Of a DNA stretch of 64,000 nt, positions 35,170-46,596 are shown piece by piece (the first letter of the stretch is position 1; each line of letters starts with the position of its first letter). The position numbers were made by a program, and so were the translations under genes. The notes under the pieces were generated by a model, which saw nothing but the letters and a program-made list of their open reading frames with translations, did no database searches and had not been told where the DNA came from. The stretch covers positions 23,188,001-23,252,000 of the forward strand of contig CM114275.1 in the NCBI GenBank assembly GCA_050084515.1, written 5' to 3'. Source of the DNA: Blasia pusilla. Its lineage: Eukaryota > Marchantiophyta > Marchantiopsida > Blasiales.

Positions 35170-36968
35170 TGTCACATCTTTTAGGATAGATTGGTGAGAT
35201 GTAGAAGAGCGCCTTTGTGAGTAGTGGAGGACAAGCTTAGTAGGTCGAGGATGACCTGCTGAGTCCCTGAGAAACTTGAGAGAGCAGGTTTTCCCTTCGT
35301 TTCGGCTCATTTGGAGCCATATTGAGGAACTTACTATTTTAGGTAAGTACCATTTTTAGTATATGATCTACTTTCTATTTTTGGGAAGTGGCCCTTGACC
35401 CGCTTCAAAAGGTCAAGAGCCAAGGAGATGACCTGCGAGCATAGGTTACCGTTGAGATCGCTTGGGAGAGGGAAAGGGATATACCTCCAATGGAGGGAGG
35501 TTCAGAGTTCATTCTCTCTTTGTTGAACCTCTTGGCATAAGGCGGCGGTGTCGTATAGTAAAATCAACCAGTGTGTATAAACTCTTTCGTCATTAAGTGT
35601 TAGATAGAGTTTCATTAGTATTAAGTAAATTGGCTTAGAAAAAGGAGATTCTTATGTTTAAACCTCTTTATGGTGCCTCTTTTATGCGGGCCCAACTTTA
35701 GGAAAAGGAGGTAATAAATAAAAGATGACTTTATAAAAGTAAAGTAGTTGCTTTAATGAAAAGCAAAAGTAATCTTGGTTGGTGGCTAGGTTAGTTGGGG
35801 TGATTTGGAAAATATCAAGTGGGTAAAAGAGGATATTTTGGAAGAGATAAGAGGAAATCTACTTGTGTCAAAATGTGATTGGCTAAGCCTTGAGAGGAAG
35901 CCATGTGGCACAAGATAAGATAAGCTCTATTTCGTATTCTTGTGGATCCCTTGTGAGTATATAAAGAGGAGGGACCTTCAAGGGTTCATCACCTTCTATT
36001 CCACATCTTGAGTCTCTCGTGTCTCTCTTGAGTGTATGGCTTTGGGATTGCTTGCTCTTCCAATGAGAGTGGATCACCCCTCTTGGGAGAGTAACTTGAT
36101 CATGGTCTATTCTTCGAGATGTTTCTAGAGTGTGGTGTGTGTGTGTGGGGATGAGAGGTTTGTCACCGTAGAGGAGTTTAGTCATACTAAAATAGCGGAT
36201 GTTTTGGCTTGTTACTTTCCCAATGAGAGTGGATTACCCCTCTTGGGAGAATAACTCCGCCAAAACCCATTCTTGAGGAGAGTAGAGAATGTCTGTCAAG
36301 CATGGATAGGGGTGGAGCACGAGCTGTGCCCAACTTTCCTTTCCTCAACCCTTACCATGTCAAGGTACTCTTTGTAGATAGGCACTGGTTCACTGGCTAT
36401 TTAGTTTATCACTTTGGGGAGGCGTTCATGAACCAGGTCATGTAATCTCCAACTCCGGTGATTCTTCCTATCGTCACATATGGAAGGACATGGGATTGTA
36501 CTTTGTATGTCCTTATATAGCGATCCATGGATGTCAATAGGCCTGGTCAAGTAGGGTTTAACACTAGTTGTGCTATCTTCCTCGTGTACAAACGTAAAAT
36601 AGTTTATAGGGATTTTATAGTTAGGAATTTCGGGGTCCGATGTTACGAAGAAGTGATCGCCTCGGCACTTCCATTTGTGCTACCTATTGTGAGAGAATGG
36701 AGAGTGTACATCATAATTTTGTATTGAAAAAGGAGAACTTATTAGAGAGTTCACCTTCCATCGACTGCATCTACCGCAGCTAGAAGGCCCGCCCTTGCTC
36801 GAAGAAAGATTCTCGACACGACAACGGAGCTATGGTCCCTTGCCTTGTGAGTGTAACCCAAGCCTGTCATTAGGAGAGTGGGTTTGGTTTGACATGAGAG
36901 AGAGTGCAAACCATTGAGAGCTATGGTGTGAGATGGTGTAGAGAGAGATTGGATCTTACTTTACAAAG
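35170..36968 (+). repeat. 5' terminal block A of E4 (A1), interrupted
   Basis: 35170-35548 begins TGTCACATC. The block resumes at 36824 (ACGGAGCTATGG) and ends at about 36968, giving about 522 bp of A. It then continues directly into the leader (AAAGAGAGAATAAG), without a B block, exactly as in E3. Confidence 0.82.
35549..36823 (+). mobile_element. 1275-bp solo LTR-like insertion of a second family
   Basis: It starts TGTCGTATAG and ends ACACGACA, and splits the sequence GGCGGCGG|AGCTATGG of E4 block A. The flanks are GCGG and ACGG, a 4-bp target duplication with one G-to-A change. The first 570 bp match 2724-3299. A TATA box (TATATAAAG, 35958-35966) and a partial internal duplication (caatgagagtgga...cttgggaga, near 36060 and 36220) suggest promoter-bearing LTR sequence. 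No coding capacity. Confidence 0.8.
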
Positions 36969-38510
36969 AGAGAATAAGAGAGTGAGAGAGCTTCATGGGG
37001 GAGCTCGTTGGTCACTCGCCATTTTTTAGGTTGGGGACCATGTTCCCCATTCAGCGGCGCATGGGAGTGCTTACCGGAGCAAGGGCTGCTTTGATTGTTC
37101 TTTGCATTTGCCGATTTTTTGTTTGGAAGAGTGGCGCGTGGAAGCGCTGCCCAATTTCTGATAGGGATTGATTATGGGGGCGGGTTGCCCCATGCTTGTG
37201 CTTTCGGGAGCACCATGTAGCTTTCTGATTTGTATTTTTATAGGTTTTATATTTTCGTTGGGAGAAATCAGCGCGGAAGCGCTGCCAAATTTTGTGTACG
37301 AGAAAGAGACATTGGGCTTTACGACAGTCCCTGTAAGTTTTACTAGAATGTCCAATTCTAAATCATTTTTGACGATGTCCTAGATCGTGAAGCTATGCAT
37401 GCTGCGCTATAAACAATGCACAATTTAGAGTTGCGAACAAAAAGTTATGATCAATCTTGCAAAACTACCATTGCTAGGCAATTTTTAGGGTTAAATTGTT
37501 CAAACCTTAAACCGGCCGCCACGCCGGCGTCGGCCGTCGCCATCATAGTCACCATCAACGGTCCGCCCTCGACGATCAACCATCACCGTTGATGGTCAAC
37601 CGTCACCGTCAACGGTCCACCGTCTGTTGTCCACCCTTTGGTTGCCATTGCCGCCGTTACGGAGTGGAGGGTCTTCCACGACGTTCGTTGATTCTCTGAC
37701 TTGCGTCGTCACTATGTACTTTGTTTTGGCCGCACCCGTCATCGGAGTTTTGTATCAACTAGTGATGGCAGATGACCTCCGTTATGGTGTTTGAGTTTTG
37801 ATTTCATGCTGCTATGTTGTGATTGATAGCCGCTCGACGACGATCAAGTACCGTGCCATGACACCCGTAGCCGCAACGCGCCGCTGATTTGCGCGTCGTG
37901 CTGCTCGTGGCCGCATCGCACCATCTCGATCACGGAGCCACACCGTCATTGTGGAGCAGAGTGTGGGTTTATTGTTGATTAAGGAGGGTATGCCGCCGAG
38001 TGCCGTATCCTACCAATGAGGGCCGTGACGTTCGTAGTCGTTCCGTGCCGCTTGCAATGCCGCACCGTTCCGCTTAAACCGCACTGTCTATCGAGGAGTT
38101 TTGAGCAGCGTCAGTACGGGAGGAGTATGACTTGCTGATTGGAGGAGTTGTCTCCACGACTGAGTTGGGGTCGAGATTTGCAGTTGCTGAGGAGCGACAT
38201 CGACATGTGTTCAGGTTACCCATTCTGGTCCTTTACCCTGCAGGTGTGAGGGATTATGGGATTTGGGTAGTTTATTTGGGGATATTGGGTGTGTGGATGC
38301 TGAGAGCATCATTTATGTATGTGGTTTAAGGGATATAGACCTATGTGGGATGTCCGGAGTTGAGGGTAGGTTGTCGATGAGATGATAGCCACGTCGATTT
38401 GCCGCACCACGCCGCTTGTTGCCGCACGTTACACGTCTAGGGGAGGGAGAGTGTAGATTGAGTGCCGCATGTTTTGGATGAGTGATTGAGGGATTACTCA
38501 CGAGGCGAGA
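36969..38510 (+). other. Leader of E4
   Basis: It aligns with the E3 leader. It retains the GCGCGGAAGCGCTGCC elements (37137 and 37270 area), the GTGCTTTCGGGAGCAC hairpin and the CACCGTC/CAACGGTC low-complexity tract (about 37510-37630). No frame of note. Confidence 0.7.
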
Positions 38511-40366
38511 GTGATCGGGTGAGAGGGGCACAAGGTTCATCACGGCATCCATTCGGGACTTTGCGAGGCGAGGTGGTGAACCCGAGAGTAGCTCTAGAGG
38601 TTTTACGCAGAGTGGCGCGAGGTTCCGAGTGTCTCCACGTGAGGGACCACCTCGACCTCCTTCTATGTCATCGTCAAACAAGGGGGAGGGTGTAGAGGAG
38701 TTTGTGAGCACATTGTGAGTGGTCCTACCAGTTGGGCGTACGAGATGGACGACCGGGATAGAGGACCGCGTAGGCTTTTCACGTGTAGTAGGTACGATTG
38801 AGTTGCACGATTTCATAGTAGAGTTTAGGAGTTGGTGCGACTCCCAGCGGGCGAGGAACTCTAGAGAGTTCAAAATGTTTACAACATGGAGCGGTATGTT
38901 CCAGTATTTAGAGGGGGCGCCCATGGACAATTACCGTGAGTTCTCTCAGAGATATGCACGTGAGATCGAGGCGTGGAGGCTCCACTATGACCCACATTAT
39001 GTGTCATGGACGAAGCCGTTCCCAGATGAGGAGGAGGAGTCAGGAGAGGCTATGTTGTGCGAATCCACATCGTCATACAACATACATCGTTGACATACCA
39101 TACTCACATACATACATAACATAGACGAGAGCATCCACAAACATAACTGTACCACAACTAAAATCCGTGAAAGACCTATTGTCATAAAACACGTATAGAA
39201 TCACATACAATCGAGCCAAACCCACTCCACAATGGGAGAATCTAGGTCGAAGCTTGCGGGAAACACCATAGCCAAGAGCTCTACTCACTACCAAGGCTAA
39301 CTCCCAACGCAACAGGCTCAACTCAAAGAACTGACTATTCTTTGGGTGCACTCCACACTATATCCTCCAACCTAAGAGCGGGCCCTATTGGGAAAGTCAC
39401 CCCCAACTGAGTAACCTCCAACCCTATGTATGAAACCACATCTCTACCTAGCCACTATGGTCCTACATAAGGTATAGCCTCTACTAGCACACTATACTCT
39501 ACGACATAAGCCGTATGGTCATGATAGCTACTTCCTCTTCCACTAGTGACGTTTTAGGAGGGGTCACTCACACACGAGCAGTTGCACCGTCTAGTCAAGT
39601 TCGTCCCACGTTCAACCTTGTGGTTGAGTTCTTTGCTCAATTGAGAGCGAGCTACCAAGGGGTACGGACGGAGAAGTTGCGGAGCATCCATGACTTCCAC
39701 AGGCGCCCGGGTGAGAGTTTGTATGAGGCTTACACTCGCTTGTGCTGGTTGATCAACGTTACTCAGGGGGTGACAGAGGCTCAGGCTATCCAATCATGGT
39801 ATGCGATGCTGGACCGGACCCTACCGACACGGGTGCGGAAGGGGGTGCTTCTTATGAACACCTCCCCTACGTTGAGAGATTTTTTTAGGACCGCCGAGAA
39901 CATTGAGCACAACATGGCCGAGGAGAGCGTAGCCACCATGGGTTCTGGGCAAGAGCACTCGCGATTGTCTACACCACTTGTGCAGCAACGTGGACTCCGA
40001 GATAGGTTGACTTTGGCACCACAAGCTCAGGAAGGATACCAAGAGGCCGTGCTAGAGAGATCTGCGCCTTCATATGTGGCTCAGCAGCAGCTGCCTACTA
40101 TTACTTGTTGGTCATGTGGTGGAGCCCATTATCAACGCGATTGCACTCGTCAGGGTCATGGACGTGTGCCTCACCATGGAGGAGGAGATGGTGCTACCCC
40201 ACGAGGTTATCAGTGTGACTATTATCAGATGTATGGTCATACACGCGCCAGGTGTTTCAGTTTACATCATGAGTTACGTCCGAACCGAGGGCCAGAGAGG
40301 GCACCAGAGCGAGTAGCCGATACGGGTGGGCCTAGAGATTGTGCACCAAGTGGTCCAGTTGGGGAA
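38511..40366 (+). pseudogene. Gag with zinc knuckles (E4), split by a solo LTR
   Basis: N-terminal half 38511-39052 (IELHDFIVEFRSWCDSQRAR, MFQYLEGAPMDNYREFSQRY, WRLHYDPHYVSWT). C-terminal half 39537-40366 is an uninterrupted frame with VRPTFNLVVEFFAQLRASYQ, LRSIHDFHRRPGESLYEAYT, GVLLMNTSPTLRDFFRTAEN and two knuckles. Knuckle one, CWSCGGAHYQRDC, is a perfect CCHC. Knuckle two, CDYYQMYGHTRARC, has its second Cys replaced by Tyr; Em retains CDYCHRYGHTRDKC. Gag would form the particle and bind RNA. A 484-bp insertion at 39053 disrupts it. Confidence 0.87.
39053..39536 (-). mobile_element. Solo LTR of a third E-like subfamily inserted in E4 gag
   Basis: 484 bp interrupt E4 gag between GGCTA (39048-39052) and AGCTA (39536-39540), a GCTA duplication. 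Read on the minus strand it starts TATCATGACC and ends ATGTTGTATGACGATGTGG...GCACAACA, so its last 45 bp resemble the end of block B. The body shows no alignment that I can see with the other A blocks, so it is a separate subfamily. Confidence 0.7.
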
Positions 40367-41194
40367 TGAGGAGTTGGAGTTTCCGGACATGGTGGTGAAG
40401 CTGCCCGTGGAGGAGGTAGAGTCCTACAACCTAGACGCGTCAAGGGAGATGTCGAGCGTGAGGCTAGGATGGTTGCTCAGATACATGAGCTACATGAGCA
40501 GATTGCCGCTATTGCATTGAGATTACCCGATGCGGGATCCGTAGCATCGACATCATATGGAGCAACGAGAGATATGGAGGATCCTAGTTGGATGTGCGGG
40601 GTTGCCCAGATGGAGGCAGCCGTAGTTGAGTTGGATCCACAGCAAGGGGAAGTCAGGAAACAAACTAGGCTTCCTCAGTCTTTCACGTTGTCTGAGGCAA
40701 TGAGGACCCCATCGATGGGTCCTATCACAGTTCCTGAAGAGTTGGTGATGTTGTTGGTGTGTAGGCATAGAGGGCGGTGGGAGAAGCGAGTCCGACGACT
40801 CCTATTGTTGATGCTCAGGAGGGGCATGTGTTGAGCACATTGATGGGGGCGGCCACCATTGTGTATCGTGCTCCTTTATTTTCTGCTTCCGATGTTATGA
40901 CGTTGGGGGGTACGCCCTCCGAGGCCTTTCGGCTGGCCGCTACGCTATGTGAGCGTGGAGTTGGAGTTCTTGCATCACGTTCAGAGGTGATTGTAGAGGA
41001 GGTGATGGACCTGCCCTTGGAGCGGATGCTCGGGCCGTCCACGTCAGATTCATGGCAGGCTGCGGCTGCTAGGATGGCGGAGATGCCCCCTAGACCCGCA
41101 ATAGAGTGTGCCATGGCTTCTCTTGGTGTTGTGTTGCTAGGTAACCGAGGAGAGGTCTTCCAGTTGGTGAGTCTCGGAGGTAGAGCTTTTAGTC
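40367..41194 (+). pseudogene. Gag-protease linker with helical segment (E4)
   Basis: EREARMVAQIHELHEQIAAI (about 40455-40515) has heptad-like spacing suggesting a coiled coil. RLPQSFTLSEAMRTPSMGPI follows, and a second frame (40777-41199) reads APLFSASDVMTLGGTPSEAF and SWQAAAARMAEMPPRPAIEC. I do not recognise a family. At least one frameshift separates the two frames near 40780. Confidence 0.55.
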
Positions 41195-41640
41195 CGTAAC
41201 GTATCTTGTTGGATTCAGGAGTGCAACCCTTGATGTTAGGGAAAGCGTCATTCAGAGGATTGGGCTTGACGAGAGCCAATGTGGGGCGTTGTCCATTCCG
41301 GATACAGACATCCTTGGGTGGAGCGAGTACCACACCGAATATCACCCAATATGAGGTCATGGTGGGGATTTTCCCGGGACATCCTACAGATGAGTCCGTG
41401 GTGCGAGCCAAGGCCATAGTGATTGATGCAGAGTCCTACGACGTCTTGGTTGGTGGAGCAGTGTTATACCCGATGGCGTTTGCCCTGGATTACAAGGAGG
41501 AGTCAGCGTTCTATAGACCAGGATGGCAGTCAGGTTATGGGCGCCTTAGCTCATTACCCGTTCAATTCACAGGTGTAGTGATCGAGCATCAGCCAATGGA
41601 GATGGCGACCTTAGCAGCATTTATAAGTGCCATCACTTGG
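41195..41640 (+). pseudogene. Retropepsin-like aspartic protease (E4)
   Basis: ILLDSGVQPLMLGKASFRGL carries an intact Asp-Ser-Gly triad (41212-41220), followed by VGIFPGHPTDESVVRAKAIV, then IDAESYDVLVGGAVLYPMAF and ALDY, the typical gypsy protease layout. The frame continues to 41790. This is the best preserved protease in the window and lies immediately upstream of the methyltransferase. Confidence 0.85.
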
Positions 41641-41925
41641 CCTAGTGATTTGATTGAGGGACATGTCCATGCAGAGGATACTCCCGTTCCTGACATGTCT
41701 ATGGAGAGGAGTGTCATGGTAGCCGCATCATTCCGTGGAGGAGAGGTTCCGTTGTGGGGCTCGGACCGAGGAGCCGGCGATTGGCGATGATGAGCACGCG
41801 GACGCGTGGTGGGAGCGGCGTTTGCACCGGAGCGTGACGGGTCTAAGGAACCCGAGGTAGCAGGGAGTGCTACGATGACACCCTTCGATACCACACCCAT
41901 TGTGTGGTGTACCCCGGAGGAGGGT

Positions 41926-43372
41926 ATTCGAGTGTTAGATCTCTTTGGAGGGATTAGCACCGGGTTAGCTATTTTTGCAGGCAAGAGTGCAAATACAGCA
42001 GTACCTGTATGTGGAGAGTGATGATGTTGCGAGGCGCATCTCACTACGACATGTGGCGCACTTATGCCTATGTTTTCCCGAGTTATTGTCTACGTCCGCA
42101 GTACAGGGCTACTAGAGTTCCCTACTGAGGTATATTTCGTTGGAAGGGACGCAAGACTTAGAGCGGGTAGGGACCATTGATTTGGTCATTGCCTGTTGGC
42201 CATGTTAGGGCCAATCGAGTGTTGGATGAGGCAGCGGGTTGGTTGACATGCGGTCCAGGTTGTTTTGGGAGATGTTGAGGGTCTTACGGCAGTTGCAAGA
42301 GCACCAATCTTGTTCTCCAACCTACATTCTGGAGAATATGCCGATCTTAGGAGACTCTAGGTCACGGGTGGTGATGAGTGCTCAACACGTCCGTTTAGTC
42401 TGGATCGTCTCGTTTAGCTGTTGTTTTGCAAGCAGGAGTGCGAGTACAATAGTACCTGTATGTGGAGAGTGATGATGTTGCAAGGTGCATCTCACTACGA
42501 CATGTGGCGCAGTTACGCCTATGTTTTCCCGACTTATTGTTTGCGTCCGCAGTACATGCGTACCAGAGTTCCCTACCGAGGGATATTTGTTGTTGGGGGC
42601 GCAGGACTTAGAGCAGGTAGGGACCATTGATTTGGTCATTTCCGGTTGGCCATGTCAAGGCCAATCGAGTGCAAGACGAGGTAGCGGGTTGGCTGACACT
42701 CAGTCCAGATTGTTTTGGGAGATGTTGAGGGTCTTACGGCAGTTGCAAGAGCACCAGTCTCGTTCTCCAGCCTACATTCTGGAGAATATGCCGATCTTAG
42801 GAGACTCCAGGTCCGGGGTGGTAACGAGTGCTCATCAAGTGCATGCCTGGATCGGCCCAGCAGTGTTCTTGGATGCGGCAAGTTTAGGTTCTAGAGCCCA
42901 TCGCCCGCATCTATGGTGGACCAACTTGGTGCTTCATGCGGTATTACGGAGGGCGTATGCGAGAGTGGAGCGCCCCTCCCATTTGTTAGTGGATTCCATT
43001 CTAGATCAAGGTTGTCGATCACACGCAGTGAGGCACGATGATCGACCACCGTTGATTGTGGTCAACAGGGTAGGCAGGCCCCGGGAAGCCTTGCCCACGT
43101 TTGTGAGTTTTCCCGCTTCCTATGCATACAAGGAGGTCGGTCTTGGCTTGGTTTGGGATGACCAGGTTCAGCGGTTGGTGGAGCCCAACGCCGACGAGAG
43201 AGAGCAAGCAATGGGATTTCCCCCAAGAGTGACGGTAGTACCGTCAGTGTCAGAGGCATCACGACGCCATGTCTTGGGTCAAGCGATGGACTTGAATTGC
43301 TTGACATGGATCCTCAGCTTGGGAGTGGCTGAGCAGCGTCGTATGAGATCGCGATATATCACAGCGGTTGCG
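41926..43372 (+). pseudogene. DNA (C5) cytosine methyltransferase domain inside Pol (E4)
   Basis: Motif I is GIRVLDLFGGISTGLAIF (from about 41926; compare the DNMT3 form LFDGIATG). Motif IV is DLVISGWPCQGQSS, with the catalytic Cys codon at 42653-42655. A D-x-RLFWEMLRVLRQLQ segment follows, then motif VI YILENMPILG at 42773-42802, where ENV has become ENM. HQVHAWIGP, SLGSRAHRPHLWWTNLV (motif VIII equivalent), NADEREQAMGFPPRV (motif IX/X) and a C-terminal RHVLGQAMDLNCLTWIL (compare LLGRSWSV...) complete it. 42485-43558 is one open frame of 357 codons, the longest in the element. A one-base loss near 42590 and a 449-bp internal duplication separate motif I from it. The enzyme would transfer methyl groups to cytosine. 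Confidence 0.9.
41964..42861 (+). repeat. 449-bp tandem duplication within the E4 methyltransferase
   Basis: Unit 1 (41964-42412) and unit 2 (42413-42861) each run from TTAGCT...TTTTGCA through motif IV to the segment after ENMPILGDSRS, offset by 449-451 bp. Motif IV in unit 1 has a TAG in place of CAG (ACWPC*GQSS); unit 2 keeps GWPCQGQSS. The duplication is absent from E3. Confidence 0.85.
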
Positions 43373-43639
43373 TTGGTGAGCCCCATGCCTACCGAGATGG
43401 TGGAGGCAATGGCTGGGGGCGAGACCCGAGGAGATCTACACACCAGGGGAGATCGGGAGAGACATCCTTGGACTTCTTGGGATGTTTTGCACGTACGCCA
43501 GGAGATGATAGCCACAACATCGAGCATGGTTTCGAGCACTGCACGTGGAGGAGATTAGAGTTTGCAGTTGGCTGCAGGAGAGCGGTCGAGTGTTGTTGTT
43601 TGAGACAGGGTTGCACCATAGCAACCACCGACACCCGCG

Positions 43640-45180
43640 CCAGAGAGTCCTACCGTAGTCACGATGGAGACTTGGGAGCGAGATATGGGCCCTAAGTTGA
43701 CAAGAGGAGAGCGGCGCCAAATACATCAGTTCCTCAGGAGTTATAGGAGCTGTTTTGCATTTAGCATGGAGGATTTGGGTATGCTGAAGGGACCCGGGAT
43801 CCGCATTGAGTTGTTGAGTGATACGCTGATCTTCCGACGACCCTACAGGTACAATGACATGGAGAGGGCTCTGATTCAGAGTAGGAACTAGGACTTGGTC
43901 GGAGCAGAACTAGTGGAGATGTTGCATGGGGAGTATGCATCTGCCACTGTCATGCCCGCCAAGAAGGATGTGCATGGCAACTAGATGGATAGGCAGATGT
44001 ATGGGGATTACTGACCTATTAATCGGCACACAAAGGCCACTAGGTATGCCATGCCCACCCTTGAGGAAGATCTTTGATATGATTGGTCATGCAAAGGTCT
44101 TTAGTTCATTGGATTTGCGAGCCTGATACCATCAAGTGCCTATCAGATTGGAGGACACGCAGAAGACGGAATTTTGGGGCATCGATCCCTACGGGAAGGA
44201 TTGTTTGTACCAGTGGCGGCTCTTACCATTTGGGTTAAAGAACACCTCGGCTGAGTTTCACAGGGTCATGGATAGGATCTTGGCTGGTCTGGATTTTGCT
44301 AGTTGTTATATTGATGACATCGTAGTCTTTAGCGCCACAGTTGAGGAGCATGAGTGACATCTAGAGGAGGTGTTTCGACGATTGTAATTACATTGGCTGA
44401 AGCTACATCCAGGCAAGTGCAAGTTCTTCTACGACCACATTGAGTACTTGGGTCATACGATATACCCTAGGGGCCTTGGTGTTCAACGGACAAAGGTAGA
44501 GGCTCTCTCACGCATTCCACGCCCTACAAATGTGAGCCGTGTTCGCGCATTCATGGGATTGGCGAACTTCTATCGGCGATACGTCAAGGAATTCAGTTCG
44601 ATTGCAAAGCCGCTGACCTTGCTAACCAAGGTGGATCACGAGTGGCACTAGGGGGGTGAGCAGGAGAGAGCATTTCAGTTGCTCAAGGACAAGTTGACGT
44701 CCGTGCCCATCTTGAGGAGACCGATCAGGGGGAGTCCTTTCCAGTTGCACACAGATTGGAGCATGTTGGGGCTTGGAGTGGTGCTCACCCACCATGATGA
44801 TGAGGGTAGAGAGTTCGTGATGGCTTATGCTAGCCGCTCAAACAACGCTGCAGAGACAAAGTACAGTTCGTATGAGGGTGAGTGCTTGGTTGTAGTGTGG
44901 GCTGTCGCGCATTTCTGGTGTTACTTATTTGGTAACCCCTTTACCATCATCACTGATCATCAACCACTGAAGTGGTTGATGGAGTCCGATAAGCTTACAA
45001 GGAAGCTTGCGAGATGGGCTCTATTGTTGTAGGAGTATGATTTTCAGGTGGTACATATACATGGGATGCTCAACTAGGATGCAGATGGGTTGAGTCGTGA
45101 TCCATGCCCGAGTCAGCGAGATGCGACTGGAGATCGATAACATGGAGAGAGTGATGAGGAGTCAGTGCCAGTATGGCACG
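43640..45180 (+). pseudogene. Reverse transcriptase and RNase H (E4)
   Basis: METWERDMGPKLTRGERRQI, SYRSCFAFSMEDLGMLKGPG, EYASATVMPAKKDVHGN, WGIDPYGKDCLYQW, LPFGLKNT, CYIDDIVVF (palm catalytic box, about 44308-44334), YLGHTIYPRGLGVQRTKVEA, then RNase H from LHTDWSMLGLGVVLTHHDDE to FTIITDHQPLKWLMES. More than eight stops interrupt it, several TAG where E3 or E1 has CAG or a sense codon. Aspartates of YIDD and the RNase H TDWS and TDH motifs are retained. Confidence 0.9.
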
Positions 45181-45221
45181 TGTCAGCCTATTTAGGCATG
45201 CTAGCTATGGAGAGCTAGAGT

Positions 45222-46318
45222 GTGGAGACTTTGATGGCGAGGTCTAGTGGAGAGTCCTTGGATCCCGAGGCCAGTGAGGAGACCACAGGTGGCCGAGATA
45301 TTCATGATGATGGAGTAGTCTTGGAGTACCTTCGTACTGGCAGCGTTGCGAGCACCGTGGATGCTAGAGAGCGGGATCGGATCCTACAGTGGGCCAGACG
45401 GTTCCGTTGGGAGAGGACACATGTTTTGAGGGTCTGGGAGGATGGTAGAGTACGTGTAGTGCCGCATCCTTTGTAGAGAGCACGACTAGTGCAGCATGCC
45501 CACGAGGAGTTGGGTCACTTTGGGGTGAAGCGGACGTACAGCTTGCCCTAGATTCAATATTGGTGGCGAGGCATGTAGACTGACGTTCAGCAGTTTGTTG
45601 CCAGGTGCATGGTGTGTGATCAAGTCTGAGTATCGTTCAATGCTCCGACTCCACAATTGCATCCATTACCGATCATGGGCTTAGGGTATAGATGGAGTTT
45701 GGATTTTTTAGGACCTTTGCCTTTGACGAAGCGTCACAGTCGTTATGTATTGGTGATGATCAAGCACTTCTCGAAGTGCATCGAGTTGGTTGCATTGCCT
45801 GACAAAGCGAGTGAGGGAGTAGCTTATGCCTTCCTTGACAGAGTGTTGAGTCATTATGGTGCACCAGCTGAGGTGTTGACAGACTAGGGTACCGAGTTTC
45901 GCGGTGAATTCCAAGCCTTGTGTGATCAGGCGATGATCGACCACCGCACGACTTCACGAGATCATCCCGAGATGGATGGATTAGCGGAGAGAGTTGTGCA
46001 GACGGTGAAGAGGGGTTTATGCAAGTATGGTTTGCAGAGAGGTCACCTAGGAGATTGGGACCTCTAGTTGCCGTTGTTGGCGATGGGATACAGATTCAGC
46101 AGGCATGCATCCTTAGCGTCTTTTTCACCGTACTTGCTACTTTATGGCCAAGAGCCAGATTTACCTACGGCCATTCGTCGAGATGTTGGTGAGGTGTTGG
46201 ACCTTGATGACCCAGATGTATGGATGCGAGCATGTTCTCAGAGGGTTGAGTTTTTTCGGAGAGTGATACCCATGGCGTTTGAGAACTTGGCGATTGCGTA
46301 GCATCGGGATACGTTGAG
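45222..46318 (+). pseudogene. Integrase: zinc-binding and DDE core (E4)
   Basis: A linker (ARERDRILQWARRFRWERTH) precedes the zinc domain HAHEELGHFG...CMVCDQ (HHCC). The core reads GLGYRWSLDFLGPLPLTKRH (first Asp), VLSHYGAPAEVLTD (second Asp, followed by a TAG for CAG), and TTSRDHPEMDGLAERVVQTV (Glu). LLLYGQEPDLPTAIRRDVGE and PMAFENLAIA follow. The frame breaks at about 46318 where an inverted integrase fragment has replaced the C-terminal RGGGYRPT... region. It would insert element DNA into the genome. Confidence 0.88.
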
Positions 46319-46437
46319 GTAGCGTTCCAACTCTATCCACTTGAAGAAATGCTCCACCATGACCAACACATACCTATGATGATGCCCCATCAATGGCAAA
46401 GGTCCCACAAAGTCTAAACTCCACCGATAACCTAATT
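46319..46437 (-). repeat. Inverted integrase-core fragment within E4
   Basis: The minus strand of this segment reads LGYRWSLDFVGPLPL and then RYVLVMVEHFFKWIE, that is, the integrase core in reverse orientation inside the plus-strand integrase. It is bounded by two copies of GATTGCGYAGCATCGGGATACG (46294-46315 and about 46434-46455). After it, about 180 bp of the normal integrase C-terminus are missing. Confidence 0.8.
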
Positions 46438-46596
46438 GCGCAGCATCGGGATACGCCCTGAGTCCATCTTGTGTTCTCTTGCTGGAGGGACGCGATGGGA
46501 TGGTATGGAAGGACCATGTGCATAATTTTGCGCCATGTCACCTTCCTAACATCAATGGTACAATAGATCCGAGCTTAGTAATAGTTCTTGCAGGCT

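Noticed and set aside
41926-43372. Methyltransferase as a host DRM/DNMT gene that a transposon landed in
   Set aside because: It lacks introns and host-type N-terminal domains, and occurs at the same Pol position in four copies.
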